Part shown: piece after piece, positions 37,217-44,644 of the stretch
Layout: each line of letters begins with the position of its first letter
How positions within the stretch are numbered: the stretch's first letter is position 1
Assembly: GCF_014395225.1 (NCBI RefSeq)
Contig: NZ_CP060723.1
Location: 5,456,001 to 5,520,000, forward strand
Direction: 5' to 3'
Source of the DNA: Pedobacter roseus
GTDB taxonomy: Bacteria; Bacteroidota; Bacteroidia; Sphingobacteriales; Sphingobacteriaceae
Length of the DNA stretch: 64,000 bases
Position numbers and translations under genes: made by a program
Notes under the pieces: generated by a model
Seen by the model: the letters and a program-made list of their open reading frames with translations, nothing else
Told to the model about the DNA's origin: nothing
Database searches by the model: none

Positions 37217-38521
37217 TTAAAACTTAACGCTGATTTCTACTAAATCAGTTCCTTTTTTGGGTAGCACCCAATCCGGACCGACCCGGATAAGCCGGACCGC
37301 TTCTGCATCGGCTTTTTTATTAAGCGATTTTATAACGACGATGTTACTGGGCCGGCCGTTCTTTTTTACCTTGAAACTTAAAATAACAAATTGCTCAGGG
37401 CCTTTTGGGTTGTAGAGCTTATTATTGTTCTCCAGGTACTGGGTATAGTTTATCGTCGAAACCGGAACGGGTTTGGTAATTTCACCTGTTGCTTTTCCGT
37501 CGAGGTTTTGTTCTGCGCGGAGCGTGATTTTTGGCGCTGGAATATTTTCTTTCTTTTGTCCGTTTGATCCTGTAATCAACGCAATTTCATTTAATGACTT
37601 ATTCCCGCTTAATGCACTTTTAATAGCATTTGGGTCTTGTATGCCAACAACAGGCGCTTCTTTAAAACCGATTGCATTAATCAGCAGATCTTTATCTTTT
37701 GCATTACTATCGGCAGGTAAGTAAAAATAACCTTTGGCATCTGTTGCGGTTACATTTTTAGAACCAGCCAATTTTACCACAGCTCCTTGAATGGGTTGAC
37801 CATTGCTTTGATCGACCACATTTCCAGTAAATGCAATTTTATTTGAGGCAATGGCAGGAGCCGCTGCAACTTTAACTTCATTTAATACACTTTGATCCGC
37901 TTTTGCTTTTTCAGCATAAGTGTTCATCTTTTCAGCTTTCGCCAATTTTGCGCGGTTATAGCCAATTGTTGGTTTTGCAGCAACAATCTCTTGTGGAGCT
38001 GGTTGTATAATGGTATTAGTCTTCGTATTTTTAGCCAGATCAGTATTTTTCGCATCGGCTATGGCTTTATCTACCAAAGCAGTTTGAGTTGCGCTTTGTA
38101 CTGCAGTATCCGTTTTTGGCTGAGTTGAAGCAACAGCTGTACTGCTATCCAGCCTAACAATCACTCCGTCCTTTTTACGTGCTGCAACTTCTGCATTTCT
38201 GCGGTTGGTTTCGCGCATAAAGAACAGAATACTTACAGCAATAAAAGCAACGGTAGCGGTTGCTGCAATACTTAACCTTTGTGTGGTAATACCCCAAAGT
38301 TTACGTTTTATCGGTTTTTCCGAAACGCGGTCGTAAAGTTGTTTTTGTAAAATAGAAAGCGTTTGTTTGCGTTTTGGCGATTGTTTAAGTCCTTCCAATG
38401 CTTCGGCCACAAAAGGATCTTCCAAAGCCTGCCTTTCTACAAAGTGCATGGCTTTGGCATCAAGCTTACCGTCAAGGTAATCTTCCAGCACATCAATATC
38501 TAACCAGTCGTTATTCACCAC
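37217..38521 (-). CDS. Anti-sigma/TonB-like protein with carboxypeptidase regulatory domain
   Basis: This 434-residue protein is a fusion. A cytosolic N-terminus of anti-sigma type (LEDYLDGKLDAKAMHFVER) is followed by a membrane helix (about 92-110), an Ala/Lys/Thr-rich linker, a CarboxypepD_reg-like beta sandwich (DQSNGQPIQGAVVKLAG) and a TonB C-terminal-like domain (LSFKVKKNGRPSNIVVIKSL). The start overlaps the sigma-factor stop by 11 nt. The design suggests a sigma regulator that also contacts an outer-membrane partner; this is inference. Confidence 0.85.
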   Translation of the reverse strand: MVNNDWLDIDVLEDYLDGKLDAKAMHFVERQALEDPFVAEALEGLKQSPKRKQTLSILQKQLYDRVSEKPIKRKLWGITTQRLSIAATATVAFIAVSILFFMRETNRRNAEVAARKKDGVIVRLDSSTAVASTQPKTDTAVQSATQTALVDKAIADAKNTDLAKNTKTNTIIQPAPQEIVAAKPTIGYNRAKLAKAEKMNTYAEKAKADQSVLNEVKVAAAPAIASNKIAFTGNVVDQSNGQPIQGAVVKLAGSKNVTATDAKGYFYLPADSNAKDKDLLINAIGFKEAPVVGIQDPNAIKSALSGNKSLNEIALITGSNGQKKENIPAPKITLRAEQNLDGKATGEITKPVPVSTINYTQYLENNNKLYNPKGPEQFVILSFKVKKNGRPSNIVVIKSLNKKADAEAVRLIRVGPDWVLPKKGTDLVEISVKF

Positions 38522-39089
38522 TATTTTTTTCTATACAAATCTTTAAATTCCGCTTTCCGTTTTGGATGTAACTCTTTACCTTAAGCATATCGTAGCCGGT
38601 AATATCGGCTACCTCTTTGTAGCATTTTTCTTGTAAATAAAATAAATCTACGCTTTTTCGCTGTTCTTCGGGCAAAGTTTCCATACACTTTTCCATAATG
38701 GTAAGCTGCGTTTCTTTTGTGTTGTCTATATCCAGATGCACAAACTCGCTGTTTTCCACAAAAGTATCATCTATCGAAACGTTATTTTGCTTTGCTGATT
38801 TTCTCAGCGCCATTAAACAATGGTTCCGCGTTAAAACATGAAGCCAGCTTTTAAAATTCTGTACCTCATGCACTTTTAATTTGGTTACCAGTTCTTCGAA
38901 AATCTGCATTACAGCATCTTTGCTCTGCTCTTCATCTTTAAAGTAGTTGAGGCAAACCCCGAAAACCAGGTGCATGTATTTATTATAAAGCGTACCCAAT
39001 GCATCTAAGTCGCCGGTATTTTTATACTCAGCAATCAATTTGGCATCATCCTGCTGGTTGTTTCCAGCTGTGTTTTTTATAAATCTCAA
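38511..39089 (-). CDS. ECF-type RNA polymerase sigma factor
   Basis: This 192-residue protein has sigma region 2 (YKNTGDLDALGTLYNKYM, FKDEEQSKDAVMQIFEEL) and region 4 (LPEEQRKSVDLFYLQEKCYKE then VADITGYDMLKVKSYIQNG). It is paired by overlap with the anti-sigma/TonB-like gene. A near-match TATACTTG box lies about 31 nt upstream (39120-39127). Confidence 0.92.
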   Translation of the reverse strand: MRFIKNTAGNNQQDDAKLIAEYKNTGDLDALGTLYNKYMHLVFGVCLNYFKDEEQSKDAVMQIFEELVTKLKVHEVQNFKSWLHVLTRNHCLMALRKSAKQNNVSIDDTFVENSEFVHLDIDNTKETQLTIMEKCMETLPEEQRKSVDLFYLQEKCYKEVADITGYDMLKVKSYIQNGKRNLKICIEKNSGE

Positions 39090-39214
39090 AAAAAATGGTA
39101 GCTATTTCGAATTATCTTTCAAGTATAAAAAATATTTCTGAGTGATGGCACATAAACTAATTATTTAGGGATTATTGGGCATTATTAATTCCCGATTAGC
39201 AGCACACAAACACT

Positions 39215-39222
39215 TATATTTG
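39215..39222 (+). promoter_or_regulatory. Candidate -7 box of the DUF4197 gene
   Basis: TATATTTG is a full match to TAnnTTTG, about 54 nt before the ATG; no clear -33 box. Confidence 0.45.
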
Positions 39223-39275
39223 AAACATCAATAAATTATGGCAGTTGTTTTGCTAACCATCACTAAACACACAAA

Positions 39276-40037
39276 ATGAAAAGGATCAATATTTTAGCTA
39301 CATCGATAGTGCTGCTATCCATCAGCATTAACGCAAATGCGCAGATTAAACTGAGCGATATTTTTAAAAAAGTAACTGAAAAGCAAGGTGCCACCTCAAC
39401 AAGTGCCACCGGAACCCCATCTACTTTCGAAATTGGTCAGGGAATTAAAGAAGCATTACAGATTGGAGTTTCGGCCGGTGCCGACAGGCTTTCGGTTAAA
39501 GATGGATTTTTAGGCAACCTTGCTGTTAAAATATTAATGCCACCTGAAGCACAAAAAGTGGAAAAAACACTGCGAGGCATAGGTTTGAACAAACTTTGTG
39601 ATAATGTAATTGTAAGCTTAAACCGTGCTGCAGAAGATGCCGCTACGGAAGCGAAACCTATTTTTATTTCTGCCATTAAACAAATGACTTTAACTGATGC
39701 CACTAATATTCTGCTGGGCAATAACAATGCAGCTACTGAATATTTTAAAAGGGTAACTACATCGCAACTGATGGAAAAATTCAGCCCGATTGTAACCACC
39801 AGTTTAAGCAAAGTAAATGCTACCAAATATTACAGCGATTTAACCTCTCAATATAACCGTTTACCTTTGGTAAAACCTGTAAATACCAACTTAACAGAAT
39901 ATGTTACCCAAAAAGCAATAGATGGCTTATTTGTTGAAGTAGCCAAAGAAGAATTGAAAATAAGGGGTAACCTAAACTCAAGAAGCACAACCCTATTGCA
40001 GAAAGTTTTCGGTTATGCGGATAAGAAAAAGATTTAG
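39276..40037 (+). CDS. DUF4197-family exported protein
   Basis: This 253-residue protein has a signal peptide (ending NANAQ) and a helical body with the DUF4197 features GIKEALQIGVSAGADRLS, VKILMPPEAQKVEKTLR and MTLTDATNILLG. It is expected in the periplasm. The function of the family is not known. It is a single gene, divergent from the sigma gene. Confidence 0.9.
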   Translation: MKRINILATSIVLLSISINANAQIKLSDIFKKVTEKQGATSTSATGTPSTFEIGQGIKEALQIGVSAGADRLSVKDGFLGNLAVKILMPPEAQKVEKTLRGIGLNKLCDNVIVSLNRAAEDAATEAKPIFISAIKQMTLTDATNILLGNNNAATEYFKRVTTSQLMEKFSPIVTTSLSKVNATKYYSDLTSQYNRLPLVKPVNTNLTEYVTQKAIDGLFVEVAKEELKIRGNLNSRSTTLLQKVFGYADKKKI

Positions 40038-40044
40038 TTTAGAT

Positions 40045-40075
40045 GTGGTTCGTGGCGACACGAACCATGGCCACT
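40045..40075. repeat. GTGGTTCGTG hairpin after the DUF4197 gene
   Basis: TGGTTCGTG (40046-40054) pairs with CACGAACCA (40059-40067) around a GCGA loop. The arms are the same word found several times in 33930-34170. There is no T run, so it need not be a terminator. Confidence 0.55.
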
Positions 40076-40156
40076 GATTAAGTTTATTTTAAGTAAAATA
40101 TCGTCCGATCGCAGGTTTCTAATGAACAGAAACAAAAACTATTTGTAAAATTGTGC

Positions 40157-41092
40157 ATGACGAAAATCAGTATCAGATTAGTTTCTGTTTTAATTCCCTG
40201 TGTGGCGTTAATCACCGCTTGTAATAACAATAAATCAGGTAAGGAAAGTACCAAAGCCGTTTTAGATACCGTTTCTTTAAGCAATAAAAATTTCGCACTG
40301 GCTTATCAGGATGGCGATAAAATTGTAGCGACTAGCATTGATACCATGAAACAGATTTCGTTCGGTGGTGCTAGCGATCCGGCAATTTCACCTGATGGAA
40401 ATAAACTGGCTTATACGCTTAATGATTCTGTAGGGAACAGATCGATCTGGATTGCAGATATGGAAAATAAAAGCCAGGGCAAATTGCAGGTAAATAGCAA
40501 CAACTATTACGGTGCGGTGTGGTCGGCAGATGGAAGCAATATTGCTTTTAGTATTTTTAACAAAAATAGTATCTGGAAAATAGGTTTAATTAAAGCTGAT
40601 AATTCGGGTTATATAATGTTAGATAGTGCATCGAAAATAAATGTTTATGGGCCTGCCTGGAAAAATGAAAAAGAAATCATTGCACATGACCTGGATAACC
40701 TTTACACATTTAATCTTGCTGGAAAACTGATAGATACAAAATCTATTAAAGCGCTAATCGGAAATGCATATTACATATCAAGTAGCAACAATTTCTTCTA
40801 CAGCAGAGATGGCAAAAAATTAATCTTTAATGCCAGTAATGGTGAGGTGCTGGATGGCTTACATGATAGGGCCGAGGCTGCTTATATTCTTGATGTTGCC
40901 AGTAAAAAAGTATTACCAATCTCACCCAAAGGCGTTCATGTGCCTTTCCTATTTGTTACTGCCGACGACCGTATTTTTTATAGCGGTGAAGAAAAGCCGT
41001 ATACACAGAGCAAAATTTATGTGTCAGATTTAAGCGGAAACATTAAAACGGTGGTTGATAAAGGGACTAACCCAACTGGTGCGCTAAAGTAG
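40157..41092 (+). CDS. TolB-like beta-propeller lipoprotein
   Basis: This 311-residue protein has a signal sequence with lipobox ALITAC, then repeated PD40/WD40-like blades (DPAISPDGNKLAYTL, GAVWSADGSNIAFS, FYSRDGKKLIFNAS). Such propellers bind other proteins or polymers at the envelope. ATG 40157 is chosen over a TTG two codons earlier. It is a single gene followed by copy C of the structured repeat. Confidence 0.85.
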   Translation: MTKISIRLVSVLIPCVALITACNNNKSGKESTKAVLDTVSLSNKNFALAYQDGDKIVATSIDTMKQISFGGASDPAISPDGNKLAYTLNDSVGNRSIWIADMENKSQGKLQVNSNNYYGAVWSADGSNIAFSIFNKNSIWKIGLIKADNSGYIMLDSASKINVYGPAWKNEKEIIAHDLDNLYTFNLAGKLIDTKSIKALIGNAYYISSSNNFFYSRDGKKLIFNASNGEVLDGLHDRAEAAYILDVASKKVLPISPKGVHVPFLFVTADDRIFYSGEEKPYTQSKIYVSDLSGNIKTVVDKGTNPTGALK

Positions 41093-41130
41093 GAGAGTCT
41101 TCGTAAGCCTGAAAAGGATTAATTCTGTTT

Positions 41131-41372
41131 TTTGGAGCGCAATGCCTGTACAAAAAAATAAGCTGGTTCCCGTGTTCCGCTTATACGCTGCCCCGCTACC
41201 CGGGATGCAGGGTAGCGCTTCACCCGGGGCTAGGTGGCCAAAATAGCATTTCATTTTAGAGTTTGCAGGGTGCACACACTTTGTTAATAAACCTGATGGC
41301 AGCGGCAGCTCCCGACTTTACGTCGGGACTATAGCAAAAAGCAGGGCTGCAGTCTGCCAGGACCATCCTCCT
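41131..41372 (+). repeat. Dispersed structured repeat, copy C (about 242 nt)
   Basis: This occupies over half of the 460-nt gene-free stretch 41093-41552. It opens TTTGGAGCGCAATGCCTG, has the core GCAGGGTAGCGCTTCACCC and GGGGCTAGGTGGCC (41207-41240), a hairpin CCCGAC-TTTAC-GTCGGG (41311-41327), and closes near GCAGGGCTGCAGTCTGCC. It is the closest relative of copy A. Downstream, to 41552, an ACTTTCGAAGTTTGCC / CTTCGAAAGTTTGCC repeated word is all I see. Confidence 0.75.
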
Positions 41373-41552
41373 TTCATTTTCAAAAAAAGAGAATGAAAAC
41401 CTTATCCTTTCTGCACACAAGGCCTTTAAATACTTTCGAAGTTTGCCCTGCTCTTTCCCAACATCACACTTCGAAAGTTTGCCGAAAAAAATAACAAAAA
41501 TTTAAAGTAATATTGAGTTTCATCCGTCTACTGAATTATTAAACAAAATTTA

Positions 41553-42104
41553 GTGCCAACAAACGAACCTCAAAATATCATTTCAACCGTTGCCAATTAT
41601 GGTAAGCGCCTGTTCAGTTTCATCCGCGGGAGGGTGAATACCGATGAGGACGCGGAAGATATTTTGCAGGATGTTTGGTTCCAGTTGAGCAATCAGCCCG
41701 AAGTAGGAACGATTGAGCAGATTAGTGGTTGGCTTTACCGCGTAGCCAGAAATAAGATTACCGATAAATACCGGAAACAAAAGGAAGAATCGCTGGAAGA
41801 TTTCAGTTTCGAAGGGGAAGATGGCGAAATTAACTTCAAAGAAATTTTATTGGCCGAAACCTACTCGCCGGAAGAAGAAAGTTTAAAAAAATTATTCTGG
41901 GACCAGCTGTTTTTAGCGCTCGAAGAACTGCCTGAAAATCAACGCTATGTATTTGTGCAGAATGAACTTGAAGAACGTACTTTTCAGGAACTGGCAGATG
42001 AAAGCGGCGAAAATATAAAAACATTAATATCAAGAAAAGGTTATGCGGTGAAACACCTGCGTAACCGCTTACAAAATTTATATCAGGAATTTATTAACTA
42101 TTAA
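41553..42104 (+). CDS. ECF-type RNA polymerase sigma factor
   Basis: This 183-residue protein starts at GTG 41553. Region 2 is VNTDEDAEDILQDVWFQL with VARNKITDKYRK; region 4 is LPENQRYVFVQNELEERTFQELA followed by an HTH. It is followed at 10 nt by a small membrane protein that could act as its regulator, as is common for such pairs. It opens the stress-like group that ends with Hsp20. Confidence 0.92.
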   Translation: MPTNEPQNIISTVANYGKRLFSFIRGRVNTDEDAEDILQDVWFQLSNQPEVGTIEQISGWLYRVARNKITDKYRKQKEESLEDFSFEGEDGEINFKEILLAETYSPEEESLKKLFWDQLFLALEELPENQRYVFVQNELEERTFQELADESGENIKTLISRKGYAVKHLRNRLQNLYQEFINY

Positions 42105-42114
42105 ATTTGCAGAC

Positions 42115-42468
42115 ATGATGAATAGAAATTTTAATCGGCGCAAGAAATTTATTTTCTTTTTACCCGTAGCGGTGCTTATTGCAGCGGTACTGGGTTATGT
42201 GGTTATGTTTTTATGGAACTGGATTTTACCTGAGGTGGCGCATGCAGGCAAACTAAATTATTGGCAGGCGCTGGGCTTACTGGTACTTTGCCGGTTGCTC
42301 TTCGGCAATTTTAAAAAAGGCGGTCATGAGGGCCATAATGGTTTCCGTGAGCGGGCGAGGAGCATGCGTGCCAAATGGGAAACCATGGATGATGAGGAAC
42401 GGGTAAAATTTAAAGAAGAGTATAAGCGAAGGTGTGGCGGATGGGGCCACCACCGCAATAAAGAATAG
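42115..42468 (+). CDS. Small membrane protein, possibly regulator of the adjacent sigma factor
   Basis: This 117-residue protein has two membrane helices (about 12-34 and 46-64) and a charged C-terminal tail ending CGGWGHHRNKE, with KKGGHEGHNGF before it. I do not recognise a family. It begins 10 nt after the sigma gene and is followed at once by a terminator, so the two form an operon. The His-rich tail could bind a metal. Confidence 0.8.
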   Translation: MMNRNFNRRKKFIFFLPVAVLIAAVLGYVVMFLWNWILPEVAHAGKLNYWQALGLLVLCRLLFGNFKKGGHEGHNGFRERARSMRAKWETMDDEERVKFKEEYKRRCGGWGHHRNKE

Positions 42469-42470
42469 TT

Positions 42471-42500
42471 AAAAGCTCCGGAGAAATTCGGAGCTTTTTT
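42471..42500 (+). terminator. Terminator of the sigma-membrane protein operon
   Basis: AAAGCTCCG (42472-42480) pairs with CGGAGCTTT (42489-42497) and runs into TTTTTT. Confidence 0.85.
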
Positions 42501-42530
42501 GTTTTATTACCCGATCATTCTGAGAGGTAT

Positions 42531-42619
42531 CGTCATTGCTAGGAGGAACGACGAAGCAATCTTACAACGATCGCTGCTATAACTAAAGCATTAAGATTGC
42601 TTCGTGCCTCGCAATGACG
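42531..42619. repeat. CGTCATTGC...GCAATGACG inverted repeat (89 nt)
   Basis: The outer arms CGTCATTGC and GCAATGACG are followed inward by GACGAAGCAATCTTA and TAAGATTGCTTCG. It is the first of three different palindromic repeats in the 609-nt gene-free stretch 42469-43077. Confidence 0.75.
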
Positions 42620-42705
42620 ACCTATTTATTGTCTCACTAATCAACAAGTTAATCTACTAAAAAGATCCTCACTACACTACAATAGACAGAATTCATTAGC
42701 AAGGC

Positions 42706-42730
42706 CGTCATTCCCGCGCAGGCGGGAATC
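42706..42730. repeat. CGTCATTCCCGC hairpin repeat
   Basis: ATTCCCGC-GCAG-GCGGGAAT (42710-42729) forms a perfect 8-bp hairpin headed by CGTC. Confidence 0.65.
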
Positions 42731-42786
42731 TTAAAGCGCTTGCATTACGATTATTCATAAGTTTTTCTTTTTTCAGAGGCATTCAT

Positions 42787-42841
42787 GAGCACTCCGTGGT
42801 TCCCAATCGACCCGATAGCTATCGGGTTGGGAATGACGATC
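42787..42841. repeat. GAGCACTCCGTGGTTC...ATGACG repeat
   Basis: A shorter relative of the elements at 21914-22020 and 46986-47110, with the hairpin ACCCGATAGCTATCGGGT and an ATGACG end. The rest of the gap to 43077 is AT-rich leader. Confidence 0.65.
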
Positions 42842-43077
42842 TCACGCAGCCTATCATTTTGCCAAAAAGCACGGTCTTTTATATTGATTTTATGAAATAA
42901 TTATTCCTCAGGATGACATAACTACGGGATATTCCTCAATAAATAAAAAAAAAATCAAAATAATTTAAAGTAAAAATAAAGCTGCTCCGTCTTCCTATAT
43001 AAATAACAAAAACAACAGTGTTGGTGCTTCAACTCATTTAAAGTGAATTGCTTACCAATCTTTAAAAAGATAAGAAA

Positions 43078-43344
43078 ATGAAAAAAATATTAAAAGCTAT
43101 AGGATTTGGGATCGTACTAGGTGCAGCCGCTTTCTTTATCCCGTTTGTATTCAAATTTATATTAGCCTTCGTGCTAATCGGTTTTATGTTCAGGGTATTT
43201 GCCGGCAGAAGACGCCATTATTTTCACAACCGCTATAATGGTTTCGAAAACCATTTCAACCCGATTGTGCCGATCGATAATCAGTGGTACAAGCCAAATG
43301 TACAAAGCAATGGAACCGTTAACAACATCAACGTAAATTATTAG
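43078..43344 (+). CDS. Small membrane protein of unknown function
   Basis: This 88-residue protein has one long hydrophobic stretch (about 5-40), possibly two helices, then a basic, aromatic and His-rich segment (RRRHYFHNRYNGFENHF). No family is recognised. It is followed after 2 nt by another small gene, which makes translation of both as one unit likely. Confidence 0.72.
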   Translation: MKKILKAIGFGIVLGAAAFFIPFVFKFILAFVLIGFMFRVFAGRRRHYFHNRYNGFENHFNPIVPIDNQWYKPNVQSNGTVNNINVNY

Positions 43345-43346
43345 CG

Positions 43347-43580
43347 ATGAGAACATTTAGAATATTACTGGCATTGGCTGTTGCCGCAGGAACTTTTTAC
43401 AGCTTAAATGTATTGGCTGTTCAAAACGGATACTGCGATCGCCTGGATTTTAAAAACAGGAACTATACCGAAGATTGCCAGCACGAATACAGCAGACATC
43501 ATGGTTTCAGCCATCACAATAGAAAGGCTACTGAGGCCGTGATCACCCCAATTGATAGTGTAAACACCCTAAACAGATAA
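43347..43580 (+). CDS. Small exported His-rich protein of unknown function
   Basis: This 77-residue protein has an N-terminal signal or anchor helix, two Cys (NGYCDRLDF, EDCQHEY) that could form a disulfide outside the cytoplasm, and a His-rich part RHHGFSHHNRK. No family is recognised. It lies 2 nt after its upstream neighbour and 4 nt before the glycosyltransferase remnant. Confidence 0.7.
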   Translation: MRTFRILLALAVAAGTFYSLNVLAVQNGYCDRLDFKNRNYTEDCQHEYSRHHGFSHHNRKATEAVITPIDSVNTLNR

Positions 43581-43584
43581 GGTT

Positions 43585-43974
43585 ATGTCGCAAGTACTTT
43601 TTTTGAGTGATCCATCCCAGGCAGATGTAAGTCCGATTTTGGGTATGGCCAATGAGCTGATTACCCGTGGGGAAAAGGTTACCTTTTTTAGTTCTGATGT
43701 GTTTAAGGGGCCTATAGAAGAAATCGGGGCTGAATTTAAAGCCTACAATCGGGAGGTGGATGTTTTTCAGCAGAGAAATGAAAGCGATGAAGAAAAACCG
43801 AAATCGGGATTAATCAGCGCCTTACTCGAACCCATGAAATTTATCGATGATATTTTGGTGCAGATAAGGGGTTTAAAATTTGATTATGCCGTTTTTTCGC
43901 CAGCTTATCCTTATGCAAACATCATTACCCAGCTTTTGGGTATACCAAAAACCGAACAGGCGGTTATCAATTAA
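43585..43974 (+). pseudogene. MGT-type glycosyltransferase, N-terminal fragment only
   Basis: The 129 residues match the N-terminal Rossmann half of macrolide-type (MGT) UDP-glycosyltransferases (LGMANELITRGEKVTFFSSD, EIGAEFKAYN, FDYAVFSPAYPYANIIT). Complete enzymes have about 400 residues with a C-terminal nucleotide-sugar domain, and no trace of it is found in any frame before the Hsp20 gene 55 nt away. This suggests a deletion. It may still be translated, given tight packing with the gene before it. Confidence 0.7.
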
Positions 43975-44028
43975 CGATTGGTTAAAACCTGTGAATTAAC
44001 AAAATAAATAACAATAAGATTAAATAAC

Positions 44029-44481
44029 ATGTACAAAGAACATAGATGCCACTCGGGCAGGATGCACGGCCGTTACGGCGCAGGAGAAGGAAGATTTGGA
44101 GGTCACTTTGGTGGACATTTTGGGCACCACAAATTTGGGATGTTTAACCAGGGATTTAGAAAAGTACCGGTTAATATCGAAGAAACAGAAAACAGTTTCA
44201 TCATCGAACTTTATGCGCCAGCACTGGTTAAAGAACACTTAAAAGTAGTGACCAAAGATGATGTATTAACCATCTCTTACCAGCCTAAAGAAGAAGCTGA
44301 ATCGGCTAAAAAATACAGCAGGAGAGAATACAGTAATGGAACTTTTGAAAGGGCTTTTGCCTTAAACGGAAAGGTTTTATCAGATAATATTTCGGCGCAC
44401 TACGCTGATGGAATTTTAAAGGTTACCCTACCTAAAAACCCCGAAACGAATACACCCGAAAAAGATATTCAGGTTCACTAA
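44029..44481 (+). CDS. Small heat-shock protein (Hsp20/alpha-crystallin family)
   Basis: This 150-residue protein has an alpha-crystallin domain from VPVNIEETENSFIIELYAP to ILKVTLPKNPE, with FERAFALNG in the middle; such proteins hold unfolding proteins in an ATP-independent way. The N-terminus is unusual: the first 45 or so residues contain many His and Gly (GGHFGGHFGHHKFG) in place of the usual hydrophobic arm, suggesting metal binding. A terminator follows. Confidence 0.93.
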   Translation: MYKEHRCHSGRMHGRYGAGEGRFGGHFGGHFGHHKFGMFNQGFRKVPVNIEETENSFIIELYAPALVKEHLKVVTKDDVLTISYQPKEEAESAKKYSRREYSNGTFERAFALNGKVLSDNISAHYADGILKVTLPKNPETNTPEKDIQVH

Positions 44482-44503
44482 GTTTCGTCTATTATAATTT
44501 CCA

Positions 44504-44542
44504 AGCCTCAATTGTTCAGTACAATTGGGGCTATTTTATTTT
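44504..44542 (+). terminator. Terminator after the hsp20 gene
   Basis: AGCCTCAATTGT (44504-44515) pairs over 12 positions with ACAATTGGGGCT (44521-44532), followed by ATTTTATTTT. Confidence 0.8.
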
Positions 44543-44589
44543 GGCATTGGCTTACATAATGGGTTTGTTGAAGCGATATTGAAATGCCG

Positions 44590-44621
44590 TTTGCTATTGG
44601 CGGTATTTTAAGGTACTTTTG
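44590..44621 (+). promoter_or_regulatory. Probable promoter of the DEAD-box helicase gene
   Basis: TTTG (44590-44593), a 20-nt spacer and TACTTTTG (44614-44621): both boxes match the Bacteroidota consensus fully. The start codon follows 23 nt later. Confidence 0.72.
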
Positions 44622-44644
44622 CTAAAAGACATAAATACAATAGA

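Noticed and set aside
41084-41275. A 63-codon minus-strand frame
   Set aside because: It is inside copy C of the same repeat.
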